64,000 nucleotides of DNA from Marsupella aquatica (GCA_973895155.1 OZ316892.1:8804001-8868000); one strand, 5' to 3'; counted from the stretch's first letter, positions 45,898-59,200 are shown. The notes: generated by a model from the sequence alone, not told the origin. Numbers and translations are program-made.

Positions 45898-48288
45898 AGG
45901 ACTTATCAAAGCAGCAAATGGATTCCCAATAAATGGCCTGCCTCCTCGTCGACGAGCTCTACAATGCTGCGACTTCAGAATGGTCAATCGCTTCGGTGTC
46001 GACCAATGGTAGAAATGTCCGGGTCGACCTGGCTACGGCGTTTCTGATCAACTGACAAGTGCTTCTGGAAACGTTGATCAAGATCCCGTCAATCAGAATT
46101 CAGGTGCATCGAACGTGGGGCAAAGATAGACTCAAACGGGCCTGCAATGTGGATGTCCGGATCGACCTGGCCTTCCTTGTCATCACCGATGTATGCACGA
46201 TCAGAATCTCAAACTTCCTGCCTTCACTCCCAGCGGCGGAGTAGGCATTCCTCTCACAACGATTCAGTCAGTACCCTCATATCCAGGCTCTCATCAAGAA
46301 ATTCAAGATTGGTCCTATAATCCGGACCCAAGATCCTCTACCAAAAGGGTAGAGCCTCCTCACTCTACTGCTTTAACAGCCTAATGCGCTCGGGAACTCA
46401 AAACCTACTAAGTTCGGCTTTGAGAGGTGTGAGAGGCCGGATCGACTCTCCTTCCTTATATCCGGATTCTGCTGTGGTCGTGCTTGTGTTTGACTTATGG
46501 TTTTAAAAACTTTGGCAATGGACAGCTGTTGTTGAGTAGAGTCTCGGTATAAGCTTTATATCTCATTCCAGGCTTATAACAAAAAGTTTCGGGTCGATCC
46601 TCCTTCTCTAATATCAATCCGGGTTGACCTCAGATGGGCTTGAAAGTCTCATAACACTTCAAAGTAGTCTTCAGGTCCCTCTTTAGCCTCATTTGAGATC
46701 TTAAACTTAAAAATTCAAAAATTTATGGCTAGTTAACCCTTCCTTCATAAACATCCTTATCTCACACTCATGGACTTTGAAAATACTGTTCTCTAACTTT
46801 TTCTTCTTAATAGACATCCATAATGCATGACCATGAAGGAACTTCACAAACTGGGTACAAAAAAAATCAAAAACCACAAAAGAATTCACCTCACCCCAAG
46901 AATAGTTCTGGTCAGATGACATGTCCAGAACCTGTTTGCCATATTGCTATTATAACAAGCCCCGAAGATGTAAGACTTAGTTAGTTCCCATACATGCAGT
47001 GAAACACATTGCACTTGAAGCAAGGAAAATTTGGACACTCTGCTTTGGAGTTCACATGAAAAGCCATGAAGGAGTCAATCAACATCACTCCTTCACGTAG
47101 TATTCTTCAAGAATGAGGCTACAAGAATTTGGGGATGCCCTAGAGGAGGAGTCTTGGTGAGTCCTTGGACCATGGGAAGTTCTTCTATTGGTTGTCAAGA
47201 CATGATATGGTTCTTGGAATGTTCATTTGTTTGTGGAGGTTCTTGTCTAAGTCTCCATAGTCCAGTAGTTTGTTGGCGTTACAAGGACAGGCAATGCTTT
47301 ACATACAATCCCACCAAAAGAAGACTCATCTCAAAGTGAGGGGCTAGATACTTCAAAGTCTAGAATGTACCCTAAGGAGTGAAGAGGTAGCTGGAAAGAG
47401 AGAGTAGAGGCTTGGACTGCAGTGAGGCATTGAAAACTTAAGAGAGCCTTGGAGGACTGAGTTGAAACTTCAATCGGACAAAGAAGACATGCAGTCCACT
47501 CGATATCCCAAGCAAGGACATATCTCTGCTGTAAGGAGCTTTACCATTCTCCAATTCAATCAGCAAATGATCCATAGACAAAGCAATAAAAAGCAAGATA
47601 ATTGTCAAAAGTCAATATGAACAGAAATCTTTCAAATTTAATGCACTTGACCTGTTTGCTCTCCTAAGACCTAACATAACTTGCTTAGATGAAGAGCTTC
47701 TAGGAGGCATTCCTGTTGGGCTAAAACTCGTTGATTGAATAGGTTTGGAGAAAGAGACGGGTTTTGAACGAAAGAAGAGCTCACTTCTGACTTGCTAACT
47801 GTAATCTAAGATTCTCGGAGTCCTTTGATTGTTTCATGGAGAATACTCATCAGGGCCCTTGATTACTAATCAATATACTTGAATGTATTGAAACAAAAAT
47901 GTAGGTGCCATTAAAGGAATGCAAGCTAAAGAACAAGTACAAAAATATCAAATCGACCATTAACAGGTCAGATGTGGAAACAAATGTGGTTTGAAAGTTG
48001 ATCATGTTTTGCGCATGTTGGATTTTCTGCCATGGATTGTTAACTGGCTTGATCTTTCTTTGACTTCTCGCTTCTAGAGTCTTGCTTAGCATATAAGGAT
48101 GTGTGCTTTGATATATTCAATGATTCCGAGCATTCTTTGATTGAAGTTCATAAATTAGGTCATTCCAATGACCAGGGAGGATATAGTAAATGCATATGAA
48201 ACAGCTGCGCTTTAAATAGTTTGAAATGTAGCAATATGAAGCTAATTGATGATTACTTTTGGGATCCCAAATCTATATAATTTTGCAG
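45898..48288. other. Region between the coiled-coil ORF and the first recognised CEP41 exon
   Basis: Between 46005 and 46640 the phrase CCGG(G/A)TCGACCTGGC and variants recur several times, as a dispersed short repeat. 46640-48280 is AT-rich without recognisable coding sequence. The first exon(s) of CEP41 must lie in or near its right part but could not be identified. Confidence 0.4.
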
Positions 48289-51200
48289 TGGCTTGAGCGT
48301 ATTGAGGGTGACCGATAAGTTTGCTGAAACCAAAGCTAGTATCCTTTGATTCCCATAAACATGTAGTGGATATCTTGTACAACAATTAGATCCCAGCAGC
48401 CAGGTGAAACAATTTTAAGTTGTGTTTCTACTTTCATTGGGCAGTGAACAAGGAAATTTGAATTCTTTAAATTGTTACTTACACATATTATGTTCTTGAG
48501 AGTTTCTAGTGTTACATCTTCCTAAAGTCTGTCTACTACAAAACTTGAGCTCTCTAAGCTCGTCAAGAACAAACCTATTTTTTTCTTTTAGTGTACTCTG
48601 TTATCGTTATCATTGGATTCATGCGATGAAAGTAGTCAGTCAATCCATTTCCATGAAGGAGGATTTAGCTCGGATAATTATGCACATGCTCAACATTAAC
48701 CTCATAGGCCCTTGAAACAGCAAACACAATTATTTACAAGCATAAAATTGGAGATCAGACTGACTATAGAATTGGGCTTCTGTCATTTATCTTGCTCAGC
48801 CTTTTCTTTAGCCAACGAGTCGATGGTAGATTTCTTTTAGGTCAACAAGTTAATTACCAAAGACAGACTTACAGTGTGTTTTGGTCAAACTGATGTTGCA
48901 ACTCCTTCAGGTCTTTGTCCATTTAAGTACATCAGTCGGCGAATTTCTTGAGTCCTTGACTTGAGTTCTCAAGATGCTCGATTCAAAAAGGAGGAATTCT
49001 TCAGGCGAATGAAACCTGCCCTTCTGATCAAAATTGTGGAAGAGGTAATTATGTAATTATGAATGAAAATGGCCAAAATTATAAACTGGCACCTAGAGAT
49101 TAGGATTCTAGGAATTTCAATTTGGAGCTTTTTGTAGAAGTCAAGTTGGATATTAGATCAAGAGGCAAGGTGCAAACAGAAAACAAAGCAAGGTGTAGCT
49201 GAGGAAAAACTTATTGATTTGAAATAATTGATTGTGACTCTTTGTGCAGAGTGAAGTAGAAGTCTTGCTTCTTGATTTGAGAGACACCGAAGAGTATCAA
49301 ATATGCCATATCAAAGGCGGTAGGAGTAGCACTCGACATCATTGCTTAAATCCTTGTGCTCAATGGACATACCTTTGTGGTGTTTTTTAATGAACTAGCT
49401 TGCAAAAAAATATTCTTGTACATAACTTGTTGTTTTTGTCCTTTTGATGGCAAGTAGTATATTTAAGTTCAATACTAGAAACATGATATGACTGTCATTC
49501 ATTAATCAAGTCAGATTAACTAATCAGTTTTCAGAAATGAGTAAACTCTATTCCATGTTCAGCTTTCAAAATTCCTACTAATTCACTTTTGTAAGAGATT
49601 GCAATGCCGAAGCAAACTGCACCAATCTTCTCGCCGACGATTAATTCACTTTATCTTTTCAATTTATTCTCAGACTTTACACAGTTCATCAATAATTGGA
49701 ATGTTGGAGATGACCATAACAACTGGTTGTTTTAGCTCTCTACTGATGTATGTATTGTCTGCAGCACTCTCATATCCAGCAGTTAATTTGAAGAAGTCAG
49801 TGAATTATTTCTCTGCAGACATTCTAAGCTTTGTATGCAACATTCCTCTCGATCTCCTGTTGTTGCTCACTTGATTATTTTTCTTGACATAGATTGCTTA
49901 GGTAATAGTTTGAGATTCCTTGAGATACATAGAATACTTTGGTCATATACTAGGATTTATTTTGATGGTATAGAGATCACTAAAAAATGACAGAAAGTGA
50001 CTAAGATTTTTGGGTTGCTATGTTGAGAGTTTAAATGACACAATTACTAACCTCATAAACATCAAAGTGGTATCATGAGAATAGATGTCAAATTATACCA
50101 AGAGCACATACCTCTATATATCTAAAGGCGGATGATGCAGTGGAAATAGATCCATATCCATACTTTATGCTCTTTGAAAAATTTTCATGTTTTGCCAAGG
50201 GCTTGATAGACTGCAACAAAGTCATGTATTGTGTTTACATTGCAGATCAACAAGGAACCTGAACGGATCATTGTGATTTACGATGATGATGAATATGCCA
50301 TGGCGGTTAGTTCCTACTCATTCTAGCTTTTTGGCTTTTTGGTCTTCCCGGGTTTCTTTTGGTTTGGTTTCCCATCTTTATTGCGTTTCTTGCCTTTGGG
50401 TCCTGTTTTCCCTCTATGGCGCTTTTTGTTCTTTGCCAGTGTTATACATATATATAATCTATCAAAAACAATAGTCATGTACCTCCAAAGTTTGGTTTAT
50501 CAAAACAGAACTTTGATTCCAGCTTTTGTTAACACAGGAAGTTCACCATCTAAACTCTTTTATCCTCTGAAATACTTACCTCTTCGTTTGAAATGTATTC
50601 TTGTTCATCACATGAACAGAAAATAAATTTATAACAACTGGTATAGTATTGGGCGACCTTTGAGAGTAGAGTAGAGCAGTCACAAAACTCCGTGTCCAGA
50701 TAGGAGTACATCTAGGCTCCAATACTTTGGGATGGATATACAATCATTTTGGGGTCAAAGGAATCTTTAAAAATTAAGCTTTTTGAAGTGGAACTATGCC
50801 CAAGTCAGCCTACATGTTTGCTTAGTAAAAGAGGGAGGGCTGTACATTTAGAAAAAATGGAATTGCCTTATCTTGTATCGCTATGTGGAAAAGCTTAGTG
50901 CTGATCCCTTTAGTCTGTTTCACATTTTTCCAGAGTGCAGGAAATTTATTTTTTGAGAAAGGCGTTGACAACATCTTTGTCCTCCATGGAGGTAATGTTA
51001 ATTAAATCACGTCCAACTATTGTGGTTTATTTGTTAAAGAGTTTTACTCATCCTAGAGATACCCCATGTTAAGATTCTTAGAATGTGTGTGGGGGACAAA
51101 ATGTCAACTTTGTGTGTGTGCTTTATAGCATAACGCTCTCCATAGCAGTCCTCATTAAAGACTCAGTCTATGGTTTCATGGTTTAGTTTACATTCCTCTT

Positions 51201-52178
51201 CCCAACTTTGCTTGACTATGTCAGTTTTCTACCAAGACATGACTTGAGACACCATTTTGACCATTATTTTTGTGCTCCAACCCCAATTCGGATGATTGGT
51301 TTACATGTTGCCCATGGTGTATGTTAGTCAGATCTGTTTTGAGTATTTGGACGTGGTTTGCAAGTGTGATCTACTGTAGAAAGGGAGATTTCTTGCTTCA
51401 TCCTGATCCCACCCAAAGGTTTTGAACAATGATAGTTTGTCATTCAGAATTACAGCAAGTTAAATGTCCCCTAAGTGGATCACCCGTAGTTCAATCTCCT
51501 CCAGGAATGAATCAGACTTCTAGGGGAGACTGTTTGAAAATTTATTTTAATGTTATTTGTATCTCTGCTTAAGAATGATTTTTTCTTGGATGAAAAACCT
51601 GTCCATAAACGCTGTTAATTTAGGGGAATTTTATTGTACGTATAAGAAATCAGATCCATTTCCAAATGACTATGAATGTTGTCATGGCATTTTTTGTACA
51701 ATTTAGATGTTGTTGTGGCTATAACCACCCCCCTTTCTCTCAAAAAACATCAAGAAAACAGAAAACAAAAAGAGAGCAAAGAGTTTGATGAAATGTATAT
51801 AGTTTCAAGTTATTTGGAATCTTTCTAAAACTGATCGTTCATCTCATGCTGCCTTCTTGGGATCACTAAGCAGGTTTGAAAGAGGTTGTCAGCAGGTATC
51901 CTTACATGGTTGAAGGACAATACCCCAAGCCTCTTGCTCCCCTTAGGCCCATTTGTAATACAAGTGTTGGAAGGAGTGTGAAAAGTTCAAAATCATCAAC
52001 TCCTAATTGGATTCAGAAAAACAAGGACTTGTGTAGTGTGCTGTCCACTCCAGCAAGCAAAGGAGACAAACCAGCAAAGCCAAGGCCAGGTTGGGGATTT
52101 CCAAGTAGTGGTCCACTGAGTGTATCTTACTCCGACACGAGCAGCAGCCAACGAGGCTTCTCTCCTATCAAAAGGTGA
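48289..52178 (+). CDS. CEP41: CEP41-like rhodanese-domain ciliary protein (5' end not found)
   Basis: In animals CEP41 is a centrosomal and ciliary protein needed for tubulin glutamylation in axonemes. Seven phase-compatible exons are seen: 48289-48338, 48974-49044, 49250-49319, 49765-49832, 50246-50305, 50934-50991 and 51874-52178. They read GLSVLRVTDKFAETKANARF and KKEEFFRRMKPALLIKIVEE, matching the N-terminal CEP41 motif. The rhodanese domain follows: VEVLLLDLRDTEEYQICHIK, GALSYPAVNLKKSVNYFSAD, RIIVIYDDDEYAMA, NLFFEKGVDNIFVLHGGLKE and VVSRYPYMVEG. The rhodanese active-site Cys position holds Asp (YDDDE), as in CEP41. A Ser/Pro-rich tail ends at a TGA in 52176-52178, although AAAAG|GTGACT there could also be a donor. 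One or more N-terminal exons are missing. Presence of the gene implies flagellated cells in the life cycle. Confidence 0.85.
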
Positions 52179-54625
52179 CTAGGAAGTTTCCATAATCTAA
52201 ATTTTTCTATTGGATTTGGAAGTAAGCTCGTTCCTATATCCGTGGAAAACAAATCTATTCCGAGGGAGATGACAGTGTTGTTAGTGCTAGTTTTGTACTA
52301 TAGGAACTCTTGCCTCACAAATGGAAAGGCACTTATTGACTTTCATGTTGTAGTGAAGTTAATCATAGATAGCAATGAGATATCCTTAGGAGGCCTCTCA
52401 AGAGTGATGCCATCAACCTCCAGGCACGTCACAAATTCTAACTCTGGCTCACTAATAGCAACTTGGAACTTAGAGAATACTTATCTATAGCTCAATTGTT
52501 GGCCACTTTGATATCTTGAATGTAATTATAGCACTTGGCTACTGTAGGTTCTCACCAAATTGTGAAAAGGTTACATTTCAATTTTCTAGGCAAGAACCGC
52601 AGATACATTATAGTGTGGTGTGCTTCTGATAATCAATTTCACATACCCTCCAGTCTAGAAACATTTTTTTATGACATAGAATGGTGAAAATCTCTATTTA
52701 GGCTTAGAACCTTGAAGCCCCAAAGTAGTTTACGGATTCATCTAGTCTAGACTTATTATTCATATGGATCTACTTAGATTTTACTCTTATGTACATAAGC
52801 CATTGTGAAACTTATTCTGCATTGCTCTAGTGTACAATGAAAGTTAATACAATGGTGGATTATAACACAGGTCTCGTGAGCTTTGGGCAACTTGTATGTA
52901 CTCAGAAGCCAGTGTTCATTGAGCTCAAGCTAACAAACGAGGCCGAGGCACTTATGGCACTAGCTATGGGGCCTGCCCGGGAGACAGTATAGTGGGACCT
53001 AGCTACAGGTCCCCTGCAATGCTTTGGTCTGCACACCCAAACATTATAGCCCAACGTTTTTTCCCAATGGAGGCAAGCAGTCCTCCAATCCACAGCCATA
53101 TAGGCTACTTCAACTATATATTTCAAATGGCCATGATATGAAAGGCACCCAATTGGGAGACATGATCCCACAGGCCAAAGACCCAATTGTAATTGCTTTT
53201 GATTGAACTTGTCCACAGCGAGTGCCCAAAAACAAAAGGCACCCTACTGGGGGACATGATCCCACAAGCAAAAGACCATGATATGAAAGGCACCCAATTG
53301 GGAGACATGATCCCACAGGCCAAAGACCCAATTGTAATTGCTTTTGATTGAACTTCTCCACAGCGACTGCACAAAAACAAAAGGCACCCTACTGGGGGAC
53401 ATGATCCCACAAGCAAAAGACCCGATTGCAATTGCTTCGAGTGCCAAAAAACAAAATGATCCCACAAGCAAAAGACCCAATTGCAATTGCTGCAAGTGCC
53501 AAAAAACCAAAGACACCCAGCTGGGAGACATGACCCCACGGAGAGTGCAGAGTCACCTTTTCCTCAGAAAGGCAGGATGGTTCATGAAGGTCTTAAAGTC
53601 CCTTCACAACCCTGGGCGCAAAGGTGATGAAACAGCTCCCTGAACTCTCCAATAGGGAGTGTCAAAGCAGACCATAACTGAGTTCCGGCCAAGGACACAC
53701 AGTGCTCTTCCGACCAAGACAAAGTCGTTGGAGCCTATCTAAATACGAGCCCCATAAGGATGGTACGTCCAAAAGTGCTCTTCCGACCAAGACAAAAACA
53801 TTACAGCCTACCTAAATACGAGCCCCATAAGATGGTACATCCAAAAGGTCTGAGCCATAAGACGTTGCTTGGGGCAGTGCTATGACACACCCTAAGGGCA
53901 CCTTCAGAAACTTGGACTTGCGGGCACCAAACCACCTCACAGAACTCCCCTATGGCTGGGGTGGTTGGGTCAGCTGGTGGAAGTGCTCTTACTAGACTGA
54001 AAACAAACTCACACCCGGTGAAGGACAGTAAAATCTAAGAGTCTGCAAGGAATTACGTGACACGGAAGGGCCGATAGACATGATTTGGCACTACGGACGC
54101 AATAGGTATGATGCCGTGAAGGATACTAGTTTTGGGTACACGTCGCTCGCTGTTCCTACATTTCCCAAAGACTTTCTTAGCCTACGTCTGAACTCAGTCT
54201 TTCATTGGGAAGTTCATAAGAGGTTTAAAAACAATGTTGGGACTAAGATCCCCAACTGATGGCAAACTGGCAATGGTGGGCACCAGGAGAGACTTTTGAG
54301 ATAGAATCTCGTAAAGATCAATAATTGAAGTTTCAACTTGAGACAAACAGCAGGAGCACAATAGCGAGAACGAAGCAATACGGTGACGGTGCATCTTTCG
54401 TTAAAACGATAGAGTGGAAGGTGATTCCCAATGAATTTGTGTGGAAGATAAATTTTCTCTCCTTTTATTGTCTCTTCGACATTTTGGTTTAAGAACCGCA
54501 GGAGAAAGAGGGAATGCCAATTAGTTGGATCCCTCAAAATTCGAGATTAAAAATAGGCATTCAAAGTACCAGAAAGCTTGCACAAGCCCAAAAATCTGGT
54601 ACATGGGAAGGCAGAAACAAGGTCT
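52179..54625. repeat. Intergenic repeats between CEP41 and the NDPK3-type gene
   Basis: No gene is supported. A 145-bp unit starting CCATGATATGAAAGGCACCC is tandemly repeated at 53131 and 53276 and decays through 53545. It is built of subrepeats GGGAGACATGATCCCACA and AAAGACCCAATTG(T/C)AATTGC. A second tandem pair of about 73 bp starts at 53702 and 53775 (GTGCTCTTCCGACCAAGACA...ATACGAGCCCCATAAG). The rest of the interval shows nothing recognisable. Both flanking genes end here. Confidence 0.7.
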
Positions 54626-57600
54626 CTACTCGTATAACCATTTATCTGTCTCCTTCTTGTAGGTGAAGAGTTCCTCTGGCTTGAACCAAAGGTTGATCTC
54701 AGCCACTGCCGTCTCTGGTCCATCACTCCCGTGAATGATGTTTCTGGATCAAGTCAACCAAAACACATCGGCGTCACACTTGAAACACAAACAGTCAATG
54801 CCACAAGGAATAGGATATAACAGGATTGGGAGGGTTGTGGAAGTAGAACTGAAACACATCCTGATTGAGAATGGCAGACAATCTTGAAATCAAATGTACC
54901 TTCCCACAGAGACAGCATAATCTCCTCGGATAGTTCCAGGCTCAGATGCTAGGGGGTCAGTAGCTCCGATGAATTTACGTCCATACTTGATAACACCTTG
55001 GCCTTCCCAAACCTACAACAGGTGATGAGACTGCAGTTATTATTAGGATGGAATAAGAGCTCTAACTGCGATGCAATCAGTCACAATCTGACTAAAGACC
55101 ATAATCTGATCTTCACGATAATTAGCTGACAACATTGCAGACTGACATGCTTCTATTTCAATTATTGGTGTCTTGCTTCAGGCATCCAACCAAATGTTGG
55201 CATAAACTTGCGAATTACTAAAAGATTAATTGAAAGTCATTAGTGATCTTTAATTCCAATTGAATACAGCCAGACAGCGTAGGACCTAATGCGGACGTCA
55301 CTCTAAGCAGAGCCAAATCTGTAAGCAGTGAGAAGGAAAGTATAAAAAACATTAGATATCACTCACCATGGCAATAACGGGGCCAGAGCTGAGAAAGTCT
55401 GTCAGCCCATTGAAAAACGGACGTGCCTTCAGGTCATCGTAGTGCTTCTCTGCAAACTCCTTGGTGGGATGCACTAGCTTGATCCCGACTAGCTTGTACC
55501 CTTTCTTTTCAAATCGTCCAATGATATCGGCAATCTGTAAGAACCCAAATCCATTAATTTACGAATCTGATTTCAATCGAGACACCCGTCGGACAGAGAA
55601 ACAGGAGGAAAATTTTCTATTTCGATGGAGGATTATTACCAGGCTCCGTTGAACACCATCAGGCTTGATTGCAATAAATGTGCGCTCAAGCTGCACAACA
55701 ACGAAGAATCGACATCAGAAAATTATCCTTCTACACTTTCCAGAAAATTGAGCTCTCAATTTCCAAAGAAAATTATGTCCAACGATGTCGACGCAAAGAA
55801 TGGACAAAGGCAGATGGCTGGTTACCTCAGCCGCCTCAAGTTGCTGGTCCTGAACAGCCCAAACTGCGGATGACACACAAATACCAGTCAGACGTTTCTC
55901 CTGCGGTCAATCTTCCATCTTGTCTGAGGAGAATAGAGGACACAGCGCATGATACACACTGATTTAGTGTCACTAACTGACTCTTTGCATTGGGACACAG
56001 AATTTTGAATCTGCTACGCAAAATTTTAAAATGTGAGCGTACCGGCGGCGGGCAGAAAGGCAGATGCAGCAAACAGGTTTCCGTAGCTCTGGTTGGCTCC
56101 AGCTTTGCCCGATGAGAGCACTGCAGGAACTGCTTTGCTGTACCGTGTGGCTGCCGCTGACAGGATTGCTCTTCCATCTGCGTTCCACCGGAGTACAATG
56201 CATTGAAGGTTAGGATAGTCCTATCCTGATCGGGAGCGTCAGGTAACTGATACCACATAAATCCACATGGCTTACAATTAAAGCTCTGGAATACGAGAAA
56301 ATGCAAAACTTCCTATACGTAAATCTCTGAAAAACATCTCCCTCTGTCTATTCGTGTCGGATCTTCCATCTTTCTTTGAATCCATATTAAAATTGTTGAC
56401 AAGGGACTCTGATTCGGAATGGCTCTGATGAGAAGCACCAACGCATTATTACAGAGCCACCAACACTGTTTCGTCTCTCTACGGTAATAACCACATTTTC
56501 TCCCCACGAGTGCAATTACTGAGAGGTAATGTCAGAGAGAGAAGTAGGCTACAGTGAGAAAGATCCACCAACTCACATAACTCAACCCGCATAGGTGAGC
56601 TCCAAAGTACACGAGCTCAGGATGGACAATGTACTGACGATGGTAAACCAGCATGAAGCTTTCCGAGCTGGTGAGAAAGGAGCTGATTCATCTACATTAC
56701 CATAAAGTGATCAATATGATGTCATAAAGGACTCATTACCAAATACTTGAAGATGGTAAGTGACGTGGATTTCGAAGCTTCAAGATTTTCAGATCCTGTA
56801 GGATTGGCGCAAATGAGACTGGAGACAGGTCCGGGTGGCATACTTTTACAGCAAGCTATTGTTACCATCGAATTCCATCTTTGAAGGGCACTGGTGGCGC
56901 CGACGACACTAAAGTCAATAGATATGGAATAAAGGACAAATCTTGACCGTCCAGAAGTAGAGAAAGGTATTCATATCTTAGGAGACGAAATCTGCGCTAT
57001 GCTGCCAGTCATCGATAACAGGCATGGTATGGAACCACTTCGAGCCCGATCTAGCGCTTGAATATTTGCTATACCAAGTTCTAACTATGTCCTCCACCGA
57101 GTTGGTGGTTCAGCTAAAGGTGTAGGAAATTTCGTATGCATCAATGGCGACGACTGCAAGGACATGGTCCGGTGGCTGCGGTTTCTGCTGGCGGAGATAA
57201 CGACCTGAGATACTAGCTGCAAAACATCGTCTGATGTGGAACAATAGTCGAATGCTCTACTCCAGGGTGATGTTCGAATCGATCACACGGTGGTAAGCGT
57301 TCCTCCTGCTACGTCTAATGCCAGAACGGCAGAGATAGAGCCTCCCCATTAACACAATCTAGAAACAGTTGATCAAGATTGACCTCCGCCGGAGAGAGAC
57401 GAGAGACGCCAAGCAAGCGGGTACACAGCTGGTAGAGAAGGTCGGTCAGCTTCATCATTCTCTCCGATCATCATGTCCGCACTACCACAAACCAGAGGTC
57501 TGAACTAGAATACTAAAGGAAGTTGAGGAGATAGGAGGATTCGGCGACCCGAAATGGAGGGATCGATCTGACCTCCTTCGTCACGATACATTGTTACTCC

Positions 57601-57873
57601 TACTGATTAGTTGGTCCGCCAGAATCCTTGCGGAGACTATCCAGAGAGCCGCCGAACGATCTCGACATTTCTCTCGACAACATCATTCTGATCATGCCAA
57701 ACAGAGCCAGGACTCCAACACAAGGGAGATCTCACTAATTGGGAGGAGAAACCAGAAATGAGCAATCGAAGAAGCGATGAGGAAGATATCTGACCTCCGG
57801 AGAGAGACGAAGATGATCGGGAAGCGGTGGCCCTGATGGCCTGGATCACAGAGGATGCCACTCGCGACCTCAT
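54626..57873 (-). CDS. Nucleoside diphosphate kinase, organelle-targeted NDPK3-type
   Basis: Seven minus-strand exons join in phase: 57873-57795, 56177-56043, 55863-55826, 55690-55640, 55534-55367, 55012-54900 and 54743-54626. They give 233 aa. Residues 1-~70 are an Arg/Ser/Ala-rich, acid-poor presequence ([20 protein letters not shown]...) expected to direct import into mitochondria. A hydrophobic stretch ending [18 protein letters not shown] follows. It matches the plant NDPK3 pattern, in which such proteins face the intermembrane or thylakoid-lumen side. The kinase core starts [17 protein letters not shown] and holds [34 protein letters not shown] and the active site [12 protein letters not shown], ending KWLYE. 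The start at 57873 is preferred over an in-frame ATG at 57915 because of its length and A at -3. Core intron positions equal those of the short NDPK gene 16 kb away. Confidence 0.93.
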
Positions 57874-58740
57874 TGTTCCTCCTATCCTGTTCGATGGCCT
57901 AACACAAAGCTTCACCGTAGAATGGCGTCAAATGTCTGCACCGCCGAGAGTAAACACAGTCCAAACAGGCAATCAATCTGACGAACAAAGAAACCAATCA
58001 ATTCGAATTGACCGAAGAAGCAGAATCAACAGCAATCCTCACTGTCTCTCGAAGTCAGATCTCTCCTTCTCACGCCCTTTATGAGCTACTCACTCGCAGT
58101 GCGCTGTTTCTCATAATGTGATTCCGTGACAAATTTCAAGGCACAACAAAGATCGGAAATCTCCATCTATCCTCCCGATTTCCGATCTTCAACGCACACC
58201 ACGCATCTAGTACCACTACACATCCCGAAAGCAATATTGTACCCGTAACTACACAGACCTGTGCACGACTTCAGCAAGCTTGAAACCAGACGAGCATTGC
58301 CAGAGCTTTGGACAGCGAGTGCGGAGAGGCGAGAGCTCACTCACCTTACACGGAGCTCCTCCTCTTCCTCCTGTCTCGAGAGCAAAATCGACCGACTGAC
58401 GAATAATGATGCGCAGCAACCACTGCAAAGCTTGCCGGTGGGATGGCCGATGACCGTCCGAGCAGACGACGAGTCTTTCGCGATTTCTGTCGCGATTGCA
58501 TTGGGCGAAGGCTTTGGTGTGCCGGCGGCCTCTCGCCGAAAGAAAGACCCCCTCAGTCGCGATTTCTGCGCCATTCGTTTTCGTCATTCGTTTTCAAGCA
58601 CAGTGACGAGTGACGTCATCGACCCCAAGGTCGCTATGCCGACTACGTCAATGTCGCCATGTCCCCAACTCACAGGCTTTTAATAATATAATATAATCTC
58701 GTGTCGCAGACTCCCTAGAGACACCCCAAAGTTGCATTTA
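57874..58740. promoter_or_regulatory. Presumed promoter and 5' leader of the NDPK3-type gene
   Basis: This GC-richer stretch (relative to its surroundings) lies upstream of the start codon on the minus strand. Open segments exist on both strands but none resembles a known protein. No convincing TATA box was seen. It is labelled as promoter by position only. Confidence 0.3.
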
Positions 58741-59200
58741 TTCACTTTATGCACTATGTCATAAGTGCACGGGCATCATTTATGCATCTCTCCATATGTG
58801 CATGTTGCACTTTACAATAAGTGTATGCGAAAGTAATTATGCACTGCTGCAAGTGTCTGGTTAGGTCATATGCATTGGACTCCTTGTACCCGGAATCCTC
58901 ATACTGCATGATTTAACTTGATAAGTGCATGAAATTATGATGTGTAGTTGTTGATTGCACTTATCAACAACTGCTTGTAACATATGTGTTGCAGTAATTG
59001 ATTGATGCATGTGCATTCTCATAGACAGAAATGCACTTATGTATTTGTTGTTTAGTGATGTCGACCTGCACTTACAGATGGTGCATTTTTGGGTTGACTC
59101 GTTTACAAAGAAAAATGTGGTAATATTAGGGGACTACATGACCGACCTGTAGCTACCCACAGAATGCACTTGTAAACACTGCACTTATCCGCGGTAGACT
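58741..59200. repeat. Cluster of TGCACTTAT motifs in both orientations
   Basis: TGCACTTA(T) or its complement (A)TAAGTGCA occurs at least seven times within about 450 bases (for example near 58761, 58922, 58955, 59030, 59068, 59165 and 59179). Further TGCA-containing variants lie between. No gene is present. Confidence 0.5.

Noticed and set aside
53123-53539. Repetitive minus-strand ORF of about 138 codons with Trp/Cys-rich repeats
   Set aside because: It is produced by the 145-bp tandem repeat. No homologous protein pattern is apparent and there is no start or splice context.
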